NCBI RefSeq assembly: GCF_000966285.1 | Contig: NZ_KQ031391.1 | Coordinates: 3,631,208 to 3,695,207, forward strand | Direction of reading: 5' to 3' | From: Pseudofrankia sp. DC12 | GTDB taxonomy: Bacteria > Actinomycetota > Actinomycetes > Frankiales > Frankiaceae | Length of the DNA stretch: 64,000 nucleotides | Program-made: the position numbers and the translations under genes | Notes under the pieces: model-generated | Seen by the model: only the letters and a program-made list of their open reading frames with translations | What the model was told of the DNA's origin: nothing | Databases searched by the model: none | Shown: one piece after another, positions 1-8,175 of the stretch | Position numbering within the stretch: the first letter of the stretch is position 1 | Layout of the letters: each line of letters starts with the position of its first letter

Positions 1-300
1 GCCACGGACCGGGCGGCCCGATATCTCACCCAGTTGTGCGGCCATCTCAACGCCATCCAACACCGCCACGAAGCACGACACAGCAGCGCTGGTCTGCCCC
101 AGATCCGGACCGTGACCCTGAGCGGCAACGCTGCCCTGCTCGAGTTCGACCGCGGGACCTGCCGGCTCGAAGCCAACGACGACGCGCTCATCCTCTCGGC
201 CGACGCCACGGACGCCGACAGCCTGCAACAGATCAAAACGGCGCTCACCCACCGGCTGGAGACGATCGGCGCCCGGGAAGGACTGAGGCTCACCTGGTAG
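1..300 (+). CDS. DUF2218 domain protein, 5' end cut by the window
   Basis: The reading frame is open from base 1 to the stop at 298-300, so the first codons lie outside the window. The visible 99 residues include a DRAARYLTQLCGHL start-like segment, a central FDRGTCRLEA strand and a REGLRLTW end. This pattern is typical of the small (about 100 aa) actinobacterial DUF2218 proteins, so only a few residues should be missing. These proteins often sit beside metal or siderophore genes. No catalytic function is established for the family and none is claimed here. It converges on the permease gene downstream. Confidence 0.75.
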   Translation, partial: ATDRAARYLTQLCGHLNAIQHRHEARHSSAGLPQIRTVTLSGNAALLEFDRGTCRLEANDDALILSADATDADSLQQIKTALTHRLETIGAREGLRLTW

Positions 301-324
301 GCAAACGCGGCAAGCGCCGGGCCG

Positions 325-1608
325 TTACGCCGGCGCCGACCGCCCGGTGCCGTCTCCCTGACCGGCATCGGGATCGTCGGCACTGGTCTCGTGCGCCGCC
401 GGGCCGGCCTGGTGGCCACCGTGAGAAGGGCCCTCGTGCTGGGCATTGTGATCGTGGCTGGCCATGTCGTTCGGCCCGCCGCCCATCATCGCGAGCATGG
501 CTGTCCCGCCGGTGCGCACGAAACGCACGACGAGCGCGGCGGCCAGCGCCAGGAAGGCGATATTGAGGAACGTGGTGTAGTTCCACGACAGGTGCGCCAT
601 CTCCACCCTCGCGTGCCGTCCGGACGGGATCAGACCGGCGACGCCGAAGAGAATCTCGACAAGGTAGCCCGCGATGACCATAGAAACGTAGAAGGTGACG
701 GCCAGGAATGCCGTCATGCGGACGCCGTAGTACCTCCGATAGATCATCAGGATCGGGAGGATCAGCAGGTCGGCGAAGATGAAGCTCGCGACCCCGCCGA
801 AACTGATCCCGCCGTTCCACAGCACCGCGGCCAGCGGCACGTTGCCGATCGAGCAGACGAAGCTGACGACGGCGACGAGTGGGCCGACGAGCGGGCCCCA
901 GATCTTGGCCAGCAGCGGGTGATCGGTCAGGAAGAAATGCCGCCAGAAGCTGTCGGGCACCCAGGCGCCGATGGCGCCGGCGATGAGCAGGCCGATCACG
1001 ATGTCCCGCAGCACCGCCGCCCACTCCATGACGAAGATGTGGCTGACCGCGGTGCGTCCCCGGGACGACGAGAGCCGCCGCCAGAACGAGCCGTCGGCCT
1101 GGACGCTCATGTCCATCGCGGCGTGGCCCTCCATCGACCCGGCCAGCCCGCGGTCCGCCTGCCGGCGGGCCTCCGCGACCAGCGCCGGCCGGAGGAACAG
1201 GCGGAACAGCGCCGCGAGGGCGACGATCATGATCGGGCCGCCGACGAACTCACCGAGGGTGAACTGCCAGCCGAGCAGCAGCGCCAGAATGATGCCCAGC
1301 TCGATCACCAGGTTGGTCGAGGCGATCTCGAACGCCATCGCCGCGGTGAAGTTCGCGCCTTTGCGGAACAGCGAGCGGGCCAGGGCCACCGCCGCGTACG
1401 AGCACGACGACGACGCCGCGCCCAGCCCGGCGGCGACGCCGAGGGTCCTGGGCCGGTCGTCGCCGAGCAGGCCGGTGATGGTCTGTCGACGGACCAGCGC
1501 CTGGACCGCGGCGGACAGGAAGAACCCGAGGACGAGCGCCCAGGTGATCTCCCACGTCATCGCGAACGCCAGTTCCAGGGCGTGACCGAGCGCAGCTAGA
1601 AGAGCCAT
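325..1608 (-). CDS. ArsP/YraQ-type permease (DUF318)
   Basis: This is a 427-residue polytopic membrane protein starting with ATG at 1608. Two hydrophobic blocks (about residues 1-140 and 195-345) flank a soluble linker. The first block contains a GAASSSCSYAAVAL stretch with a conserved cysteine, and the second contains the related CSIGNVPLAAVLW. This duplicated cysteine-containing layout is typical of the ArsP/YraQ permease family, members of which export organoarsenicals or are linked to metal and redox homeostasis. The C-terminus is hydrophilic and His-rich (DHNAQHEGPSHGGH), a possible metal-binding tail. The substrate cannot be told from sequence. The first gene upstream is broken off at the island border, so any partner regulator may have been lost. 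Confidence 0.85.
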   Translation of the reverse strand: MALLAALGHALELAFAMTWEITWALVLGFFLSAAVQALVRRQTITGLLGDDRPRTLGVAAGLGAASSSCSYAAVALARSLFRKGANFTAAMAFEIASTNLVIELGIILALLLGWQFTLGEFVGGPIMIVALAALFRLFLRPALVAEARRQADRGLAGSMEGHAAMDMSVQADGSFWRRLSSSRGRTAVSHIFVMEWAAVLRDIVIGLLIAGAIGAWVPDSFWRHFFLTDHPLLAKIWGPLVGPLVAVVSFVCSIGNVPLAAVLWNGGISFGGVASFIFADLLILPILMIYRRYYGVRMTAFLAVTFYVSMVIAGYLVEILFGVAGLIPSGRHARVEMAHLSWNYTTFLNIAFLALAAALVVRFVRTGGTAMLAMMGGGPNDMASHDHNAQHEGPSHGGHQAGPAAHETSADDPDAGQGDGTGRSAPA

Positions 1609-1642
1609 CAGTTGCCGCCTCCGCAGGTCGGGCTGGGCGCTG

Positions 1643-1770
1643 TCAGCCGCGTCGCATCAGCCGTGCGACGGAGGCCATGAGCTCGTCGGTCTTGTCGACC
1701 CGGTCGGCGCCGTTCGGCTGCAACATCGCCGCGCTGCCACTCGCCGCCGCCAGGCTACTCAATCCTCTCT
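1643..1770 (-). pseudogene. C-terminal remnant of an unidentified gene at the island border
   Basis: A minus-strand frame open across the left attachment repeat ends at a TGA at 1643-1645, just upstream of the permease gene and in the same direction. Its last residues read like a normal soluble C-terminus (NGADRVDKTDELMASVARLMRRG). No family was recognised. It may be the tail of a permease partner, such as a metalloregulator or thioredoxin-like protein, whose front was lost when the island formed. It could also be chance coding. Confidence 0.3.
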
Positions 1771-1796
1771 TCAGGGACTCGAACCCTGAACTCGCC
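1771..1796. repeat. Left attachment-site repeat (tRNA-Lys 3' fragment)
   Basis: These 26 bases are identical to 30985-31010 inside the intact tRNA-Lys gene. They cover the T arm, variable loop and start of the anticodon stem on the minus strand. They are in the same orientation as the tRNA copy. This is the expected footprint of integration by a tRNA-targeting tyrosine recombinase and marks the outer left edge of the island. Confidence 0.85.
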
Positions 1797-1839
1797 TGCT
1801 AGTCCTGTCTTTCGCACGTGCGTGTGATGGGCCAGTTGT

Positions 1840-2665
1840 GTGATGTTTTGGTTGTTCCGTGTCGGGCCCGCTGGTCGGCAGGACCGGTCTCCGCGGCTCC
1901 GGCTTCGCGGCCAGGACGCGGCCGAGAGGGACGCCGAAGACAAGCTGGCGATCGTGCGGGCCGGCCAGCGGCACGTCGGAACGCTCACCGTCAGCCAGTA
2001 CCTGGACGAATGGCTCGCGGGCAAGCGGCGGCTGCGGCCGACCACACGGCGTGGCTACGAGACCGACATCCGCTTGCACCTCAAGCCGCTGATCGGGGCG
2101 GTGCCTCTGTCGGGCCTGGCGCAAGGCCCACATTGACGCCATGATCAGGCGGCTTGAGGACGGCAACGCGACTCGGCGCCGGAAGATCGGGCCCAAGACG
2201 ATCGCGGAGATCTTCGGCACGCTGCGGGCCGCGCTGAACGACGCGGTCGACAACCGGCTGATCTCCTTCAACCCCTGCAACGACGTCGAGCTACCGGAGA
2301 ACGACCGGGCCGAGATCGAGCCGTGGGAAGCCAAGGAGATCGGACGGTTCCTCGACGAGGCCGCGGGCGACCGTCTGTCCGCGCCGTTTGAACTGATCGC
2401 CCTGCACGGGCCGCGTCGGGGCGAGGCCTGCGGGGCGACGTGGGACGGCCTGGACGGCGAGACCGGGGTGCTCACCATCCGGCAGCAGATCACCGACTCC
2501 GGCGGACAGGTCGGTGTGTGGCCGCCGAAGACCAGGTCCGGCAGGCGAAAAGTCGATCTGGACGGCGACACGCTCGGGTCGTTGGCGGCGCATCGCCTGG
2601 CCCAGGACGCGGAGCGCGAGCGGCTCGCAACGGCATGGGACAACGGAACCCTGCCCGATCAGCGG
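1840..2665 (+). pseudogene. Phage-type tyrosine integrase, frameshifted and lacking its C-terminus
   Basis: The N-terminal DNA-binding region is readable in one frame (VSQYLDEWLAGKRRLRPTTRRGYETDI). The protein then continues in another frame from about base 2118 (RKAHIDAMIRRLE) through the first catalytic arginine (HGPRRGEACG) to about DNGTLPDQ. The frame change at about 2118 breaks the gene. Integrase-like sequence stops at about 2660, immediately before the end of jetC, so the HxxR, GH and tyrosine boxes are all missing. The extreme N-terminus also looks disturbed around 1890-1920. Similar missing boxes occur at the far end of the island (30718-30880). Not functional. Confidence 0.85.
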
Positions 2666-5600
2666 TCACACCTGGGGGGTCAGGACGAGGTGCGGCGAGG
2701 TGGTCGCGCGCCGCGTGCCCGGGGAGCCGAGGAGAGCGGTAAGGGTGCCGGTCTCGTCGGCGATCAGCTCGCTGCCGTCCCACACCAGCAGCAGGGCGCT
2801 GACCGTGTGCTGGACGGGGGAGTGCGCGAGGTCGTAGTGCGCGGCGGCGCGGACCGCGGCCGAGGTCGCCCACAGGTCGTAGCCGGTCATGAACAGGTCG
2901 AGGTCGAACTGCGCCGCCAGGGACATGAGCTCGGCGCGGCCGGTGTCGTCCACCCCGGCGAACGCCTCGTCGAGGGCAAGCAGCCGGGGCGCGTCGGGGC
3001 GCGCCGTGTTCAGGGTCGCGTGCGCCGCCGCAAACAGCGGCAGGTGCAGCGACACCGACTGCTCGCCGCCGGACAGCCTGCTGTGCCTGGCCCGGGTCAG
3101 CGTCTCCTCCCCGCCCTCGGGGCTGACCAGATGGAACGAGAACTGCCGCCAGCGCCGGTAGTCCAGCACGGAGGCGAGGAGTTCGCGGTAGGGCTGGTCC
3201 CGGTGGCGCGCCCGCTCGGTCTTGATCCGATCGGCGAAGTGCGCCCGCATCCGGGCGAGCGACTCCGGCGCCAAGCGGGAGGATTCCGTGTCGAGCAGGC
3301 TCACGACCGCCCGCTGCTCGGCATCGAGGGCATCGGACATCTGCCAGCTCACGCCGACCTTCTTGCCCGACGACATCCGCCGCTCGCGCATCTCCCTGTT
3401 CATCGCCCGGATCAGGTCGCGCGCGTCGACGGTGCGGTCGTGGATCTGTTGTGCCAGCCGGGTCAGCAGCGCGTCCTCGAGGATCCGCTGCTCGCTGCCG
3501 GACAGCAGCAGGTGCTGGTCACGGCGCGCGGCGGAGATCCGGTTGGCGAACGCCGCGGCGGGCAGCGGCCCCTGCTCGTCAGCGATCCGCACGACGATCA
3601 CACCGTCCGGGCTGTCCCACTCGGGGTGGTAGTCCTGGCCGGCCGCCGCGAGCTGCGCCTGCAGCTCCTCGAGCGCCCGGGTCAGCCGGGTGGTCGATGC
3701 CTTCTGCGACGTCTCGGTCGCGGACATGCCCCGGGTGGCCGTGAGGATCGCGTCATGGATCGCGAGCGCTGCCGGCGGGGTCTCGCCACGCGTCCACTCA
3801 TCCTCGCTCGCGGGCCACCGCAGCCCAGGCGGGCACGCCAGCACGTCGAGCAGCTCCCGGGCCGCGAACGGAGCCAGCCTCCGGGCGGTGGCGAGCTCCT
3901 CGTCCAGCGCGACGCGCAGCGCTGCCCGGCCCGAGGCGACCCGCTCGGTGGCAGCGGACGCCAGCCGGATCGCCTCCATCTCGGCGCCGCGGGCGGCCTT
4001 CTCCTCGCCCTGCGCGGCGGCCAGCCCGGACTCGGCCTCCGAGACCCGCGCCAGTACCGCCTGAGCCTCGGCGCCGACGGACTCCCGCAGCGCCTGCAGC
4101 TTCGCGTCCTCCTCGGCGTGGCGGCGGTACGCGGAGCGGTGCGTGCTGGCGGCCGCCTGTTCCTCCGCATCGGCGTGCTCGACGCGGTCGCGGGCGTCGG
4201 CGACGGCGTCGGCCTGCCGCCCGCGTTCCCGGTGCCTGGCTTCGAGGTCGCGGGCGGCCGCCTCGAAACGGCGGGTCGCGTCCTCGACCTGGTCGGCGCC
4301 CTCGGGGGTGAGCGCGTTGTCGGCAGCGACCCGGCGCAGGGCGCGCTCGGTCACGGTGACGGCGGCGACGGACTCGTCGAAGCTCGCCCGAGCCTGCTCA
4401 GCGGCGTGCCGGGCGCTGCGCAGGTGCCCGGCGGCCCGGTTGTGCTCCCGCTGGGCGCCGGCGATCTGACCGGTCGCGGGCAGGTCCCTGCGTGCCTCCC
4501 CGAACGCGGCCAGGGTGCCGGCGAGCGCCCGCGCCCGCTCGTCGAGGCCGGCGATCTCGGTGGTCAGCGTGGCGATCCTCGCGTCGCACTCGGCGATCCG
4601 CGCGGCGCGGCGGTGGGCGCGGGCGGTCGCGCCGATGTACTCGGCATGCTCCTTGCGGTGCCACCCGGCGATGATGCCCTGCGAGTAGCGCCCGTCGGCG
4701 CCGGTCACGGCGGCGCTGGAGAACAGGCTCCCGTCGAGCGCGACCGACGCCAGGATGGCGGTGACCAGTCGCCGTGGCACGGGTGTGTCGTCCTCGGGTT
4801 CCAGTACGCCGGTGAGGTTCGGGCCGGCGACGGCCGTCCCGGGGACCAGGTACCCGTCATGGCCGGGCGCGGCCAGCAGGCTGGCGTGGTCGTCCGGCGA
4901 CACCCAGGCGTCGAGCATGCCGCTGGCCTCAAGGGCCGCCTCGATCGCCGCCGCCCGCGTGTCGTCGACGCCGGGCGCGAAGCGGACCAGGCGCCACAGC
5001 GGGGCGCCGGCGACATCCGTGCGGTCCGCGGTCCGTCCGGGATACCGCGGCGGGGCGTCATCTCGCTCGGCGGCGATGGCAGCCCGGTCGGCGGTCACGG
5101 CCTTCCGCTCTGCGGCGAGGGCGGTGTGCTGGGCGCGCAGTGCCGCCTGCTCGTCGCGGACCTGGTGTTCCGCCGGGGCAGTCCCGGCGTTGTACGTGCT
5201 CTCCGGCAGCGCCGCGCCCGGCTCGCCGAACAGGGTCAGCGCGTCGCCCAGCGCCTCGGTGAGGTCCGCCCAGTTGTGCGTGGGCAACAGCCCGGAGTGC
5301 CGGGACGACCAGGCGGCCAGGGCCTGCCCGGCGGCCTCGACGGCGCTGGCGACCGCGCCGTCGGCGGCCTGCTCGGCCTGCTCGGCGTCGGTGCGGGCCT
5401 GGGCTGCGCGGTCAAGGGCGATCCGGGCGAGGTCACGGGCCTGCTCGGCCTTGCGATGCTCGGCGTCGGGCGCGCGGACGGCCCGGACGTTCTCGAGGCG
5501 GACGGCAGCGCGGGCGCTGGCCCGCCGTACCACTCCGGCCGCCTCGGCGTCGGCAGCCTGCCACTCGATCCCCGCCCGCGCCGCATGGTCGAGGAGCTCC

Positions 5601-6748
5601 GCCGCGGCGCGGGTCGCCGCCGCGGAGAGGTCGGCGAGCTCGGTGCCCGCCCGCTCGGCCTCGGACCGCGCGCGGGCGGTTGCCGCCTGGCGGCGGCCCA
5701 GCTCGGCCCTCGTCTCGTTGGCGGTCTGCAGGCAGGTGCGGACCAGGCGTTCCAGGTCGCCCATCTGCTCGACCGCCTGGTAGGCGCTGCTCGCCCTGAG
5801 CTGCTCGATCCGGCCGCGCAGCCCGGCGACGGCCGTCTCGGCCTGCTCGCGGCGGTCCTCGGCGACCCGCTGCCCGTCGTGCGCGGCCCGCTCGGCCTCC
5901 TCGTCCGCCGCGGCCGCGGCGCGGTGGGCCTGCGTCGCCTCGCGTCGGCGGGTCAGCGCGTCGGCGGCGGCGCGGGCGTGGGTGCGCAGGTAGGTCGTGT
6001 AGCTGGCGAGGAACGCGGCAGTCGCCTCGTCGGTGGCCACCAGGCCCTCCAGGGTGCGGGTGACCGCCTCCATATCGTCGAAGCTGCGCGCCGCCTCGTT
6101 GATGAGGTCGTCGCCGACGGGCCGCAGGCCGTCGGTCAGCGTGTCCGACAGCCTGACCGGGTCGAGGTTCTTGGCGAGCTGCGGCCTGCGCAGCGTGAGG
6201 ATCAGGGTGACCAGCTGCTCGTAGCGCTCGGCGCCGAGCTCGAAGAGCCGGGCGTCGATCGCGGCCCGGTACTCTGTCGCCGAGGCGTGAATGTTCGCGT
6301 CGCCGATCTCCTCGGCGAGCTGCTTGCGCGTCATCGGCCGGTCGTCGTCGGTGAGCAGCGAGAAGTCCTCGCCGACCCGGCCGTCGGCGACGAAGTGCCA
6401 GCGCACCGGCGTGTCCCGGTGCCGCTGGGCGTGCAGCCCGATGCCGACGGTCACCGCCTGTCTCGTGTCGCGGTGGCGGAACTCGAGCCAGACGTAGCCG
6501 ACCGCGTTGTCCATGCCCCGGTACAGCAGGTTGGACTTCATCGTCCGGTCCTCGGCGGCGAACGGGTTGAGCCGCTTCGGGTCGATCCGGCCGTCGAGGA
6601 CGAAGGGGAAGAGGACTTCGAGGGCCTTGGTCTTGCCGGACCCGTTCGGCCCGCGCAAAACCAGCCAGCCGTGGGCGAACGAGAACTCCTCGTCCCGGTA
6701 GTCCCACATGTTGATGATCCCGGCCCGGGTGGGCTCGTACCTGGTCAC
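2666..6748 (-). CDS. jetC: Wadjet type II SMC-like ATPase JetC (TIGR02680 family)
   Basis: This 1360-residue SMC/SbcC-type ATPase belongs to the TIGR02680 family. A Walker A box (GPNGSGKT) lies at residues 33-40. Alanine- and glutamate-rich coiled-coil segments fill the middle. An ABC signature (LSGGEQ) at about residue 1225 and a Walker B box (LLALDEAFAG) at about 1256-1265 complete the ATPase. In Wadjet, JetA, JetB and JetC form a condensin-like complex that extrudes loops on small circular DNA, and JetD cuts it. The GTG start overlaps the jetB stop by 4 bases (GTGA). Length and motifs look complete. The gene that should follow, jetD, is absent: the stop codon abuts a truncated integrase gene. 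Confidence 0.92.
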   Translation of the reverse strand: MTRYEPTRAGIINMWDYRDEEFSFAHGWLVLRGPNGSGKTKALEVLFPFVLDGRIDPKRLNPFAAEDRTMKSNLLYRGMDNAVGYVWLEFRHRDTRQAVTVGIGLHAQRHRDTPVRWHFVADGRVGEDFSLLTDDDRPMTRKQLAEEIGDANIHASATEYRAAIDARLFELGAERYEQLVTLILTLRRPQLAKNLDPVRLSDTLTDGLRPVGDDLINEAARSFDDMEAVTRTLEGLVATDEATAAFLASYTTYLRTHARAAADALTRRREATQAHRAAAAADEEAERAAHDGQRVAEDRREQAETAVAGLRGRIEQLRASSAYQAVEQMGDLERLVRTCLQTANETRAELGRRQAATARARSEAERAGTELADLSAAATRAAAELLDHAARAGIEWQAADAEAAGVVRRASARAAVRLENVRAVRAPDAEHRKAEQARDLARIALDRAAQARTDAEQAEQAADGAVASAVEAAGQALAAWSSRHSGLLPTHNWADLTEALGDALTLFGEPGAALPESTYNAGTAPAEHQVRDEQAALRAQHTALAAERKAVTADRAAIAAERDDAPPRYPGRTADRTDVAGAPLWRLVRFAPGVDDTRAAAIEAALEASGMLDAWVSPDDHASLLAAPGHDGYLVPGTAVAGPNLTGVLEPEDDTPVPRRLVTAILASVALDGSLFSSAAVTGADGRYSQGIIAGWHRKEHAEYIGATARAHRRAARIAECDARIATLTTEIAGLDERARALAGTLAAFGEARRDLPATGQIAGAQREHNRAAGHLRSARHAAEQARASFDESVAAVTVTERALRRVAADNALTPEGADQVEDATRRFEAAARDLEARHRERGRQADAVADARDRVEHADAEEQAAASTHRSAYRRHAEEDAKLQALRESVGAEAQAVLARVSEAESGLAAAQGEEKAARGAEMEAIRLASAATERVASGRAALRVALDEELATARRLAPFAARELLDVLACPPGLRWPASEDEWTRGETPPAALAIHDAILTATRGMSATETSQKASTTRLTRALEELQAQLAAAGQDYHPEWDSPDGVIVVRIADEQGPLPAAAFANRISAARRDQHLLLSGSEQRILEDALLTRLAQQIHDRTVDARDLIRAMNREMRERRMSSGKKVGVSWQMSDALDAEQRAVVSLLDTESSRLAPESLARMRAHFADRIKTERARHRDQPYRELLASVLDYRRWRQFSFHLVSPEGGEETLTRARHSRLSGGEQSVSLHLPLFAAAHATLNTARPDAPRLLALDEAFAGVDDTGRAELMSLAAQFDLDLFMTGYDLWATSAAVRAAAHYDLAHSPVQHTVSALLLVWDGSELIADETGTLTALLGSPGTRRATTSPHLVLTPQV

Positions 6749-8175
6749 TTGGTCGTTTCCTTGAGCTGGGCCGTGACGCCCCGGTAGCGGGCGAGCAGGG
6801 GCAGGATGAGGGCGCCGCCGTCGGTACGGGCCACGAAGCCCACGCTGGCGAGCAGGTTCAGGGCGTCGTCGAGGAGACTGGCCGGATCGGCGATCTGGCG
6901 CTCGGACATGCCGCTGCCGAACTCCTCGACCAGCTTCGTGAGCTCCGCCCGCAGCCAGGAGTCGCTGAGGAACGGATAGGTGGCCTCGCGACCGGCTGCC
7001 TTCGTCGCCTCGGCCGCCACGTCACCAGAAGGCAGAGCGTCACCCGAAGGCAGCGCGCCGCCGGGCGTCGCTGCGGCACTGGGCTGCCCGGCGCCGTCGG
7101 TCGCTGCGGCGTCGGCGGCGTCCGCGAGCAGGGCGGTGACACCGGAGCGCGCGGGCAGCGCCGCGTCGATGCGGGCGGCAGCGTCGGCGAGCCGCTCGGC
7201 GGCCGTGGCGGCGGGCAGCTTCTCGACGCGGTGCGGGCTGAACGTCAGGTAGCCGGCGATCCGGGCGCACAGCAGCAGCGCCGCCTGGGCGACCGTGCCG
7301 GTGCCGGGGAACGTGATGTCGGTGAGTCGGCCGCCCGTGTTGATCAGCGCGACTCCCTCGGCGCGGCGCTCCAGCGGCAGCCCGGTGAGGCGTTCCAGGT
7401 CCTCGGCGAGAGCAGGGGCCCGCAGCTGGCCGCGCAGGCCCTCGTCCACGTCCGCGTAGTAGACGACGGGCTGTTCCAGGGCGAGGCGGCGGGCCCGGCG
7501 GCCGGTGCGTCGGCGCTCGGCGTTGATGCCCTGCGCCGGGCCCGCGCTCGCGGCGTCGCCGAGAAGGCCGGTCACCGAGTTCAGGTGCTGCAGGACACGG
7601 CTCGGGGCGTAGACCGCCCCGGTGATCTCCCGGTCGATGTCGTAGAGCGCCTCGGCGCGTTCGGGGTCGTTGACCCAGTCCACAGCGCTGCCGTCGGCCA
7701 TGCGCAGCGCGCCCCGCGTCTCGAGCCACGCGACCGCGTCCACGAAGGCGTCCCGGTCGGGCTTCCGCGCATTGTCCATGCCGAGGCCGTCGACCCGTCC
7801 GGCCTCGGCGGCCACCGCGTCGGCGAGTTCGGACAGGGCGATCTGGGTGCCGGCGCGGCCCAGCACCGACAGAGCGAGCACAAGGTAGGCGTAGCGGCGG
7901 CGGTCGAAGGGCTTCCTCGCCCGGGTGAACGCCGGGTGCGTCGCGTCGAGGGTGTCCTGGACGCGGCGCAGCCGGACCGTGTCGCCGTCGCTGACCAGGG
8001 TGTACCCGAGCGTCTCGGCGAGGTCCACGCGCAGCTGCGATGCCCACTTGCGGACCAGCGGAAGTGCGGTCCTGTCCGGGTAGGACGCCGTGATGAGCGG
8101 ATGGCGCAGCACCTGACGGGCGGCCTGCTGGTACTCGTCGAGATCCAGGGCGCTGACGTTCTGAGCGACCCTCAC
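6745..8175 (-). CDS. jetB: Wadjet type II JetB (DUF2398, TIGR02678 family)
   Basis: This 476-residue protein lies between jetA and jetC. Segments such as RKPFDRRRYAYLVLAL and a long helical C-terminal region match the DUF2398/TIGR02678 family, the kite-like or MukE-like partner of the JetC ATPase. The start is the GTG at 8173-8175, which overlaps the jetA stop as GTGA; the open frame runs further upstream only as a shadow of jetA. A low-complexity stretch with a repeated PSGDALPSGD lies at about residues 360-400 and is probably a linker. The stop overlaps the jetC start. Tight overlaps on both sides indicate one transcript and translational coupling. Confidence 0.9.
   Translation of the reverse strand: MRVAQNVSALDLDEYQQAARQVLRHPLITASYPDRTALPLVRKWASQLRVDLAETLGYTLVSDGDTVRLRRVQDTLDATHPAFTRARKPFDRRRYAYLVLALSVLGRAGTQIALSELADAVAAEAGRVDGLGMDNARKPDRDAFVDAVAWLETRGALRMADGSAVDWVNDPERAEALYDIDREITGAVYAPSRVLQHLNSVTGLLGDAASAGPAQGINAERRRTGRRARRLALEQPVVYYADVDEGLRGQLRAPALAEDLERLTGLPLERRAEGVALINTGGRLTDITFPGTGTVAQAALLLCARIAGYLTFSPHRVEKLPAATAAERLADAAARIDAALPARSGVTALLADAADAAATDGAGQPSAAATPGGALPSGDALPSGDVAAEATKAAGREATYPFLSDSWLRAELTKLVEEFGSGMSERQIADPASLLDDALNLLASVGFVARTDGGALILPLLARYRGVTAQLKETTK

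Noticed and set aside
2141-6787. Very long plus-strand open frame (1548 codons)
   Set aside because: Its first about 170 codons are the integrase remnant. The rest is the antisense shadow of jetC, which has ATPase motifs and coupled starts on the minus strand.
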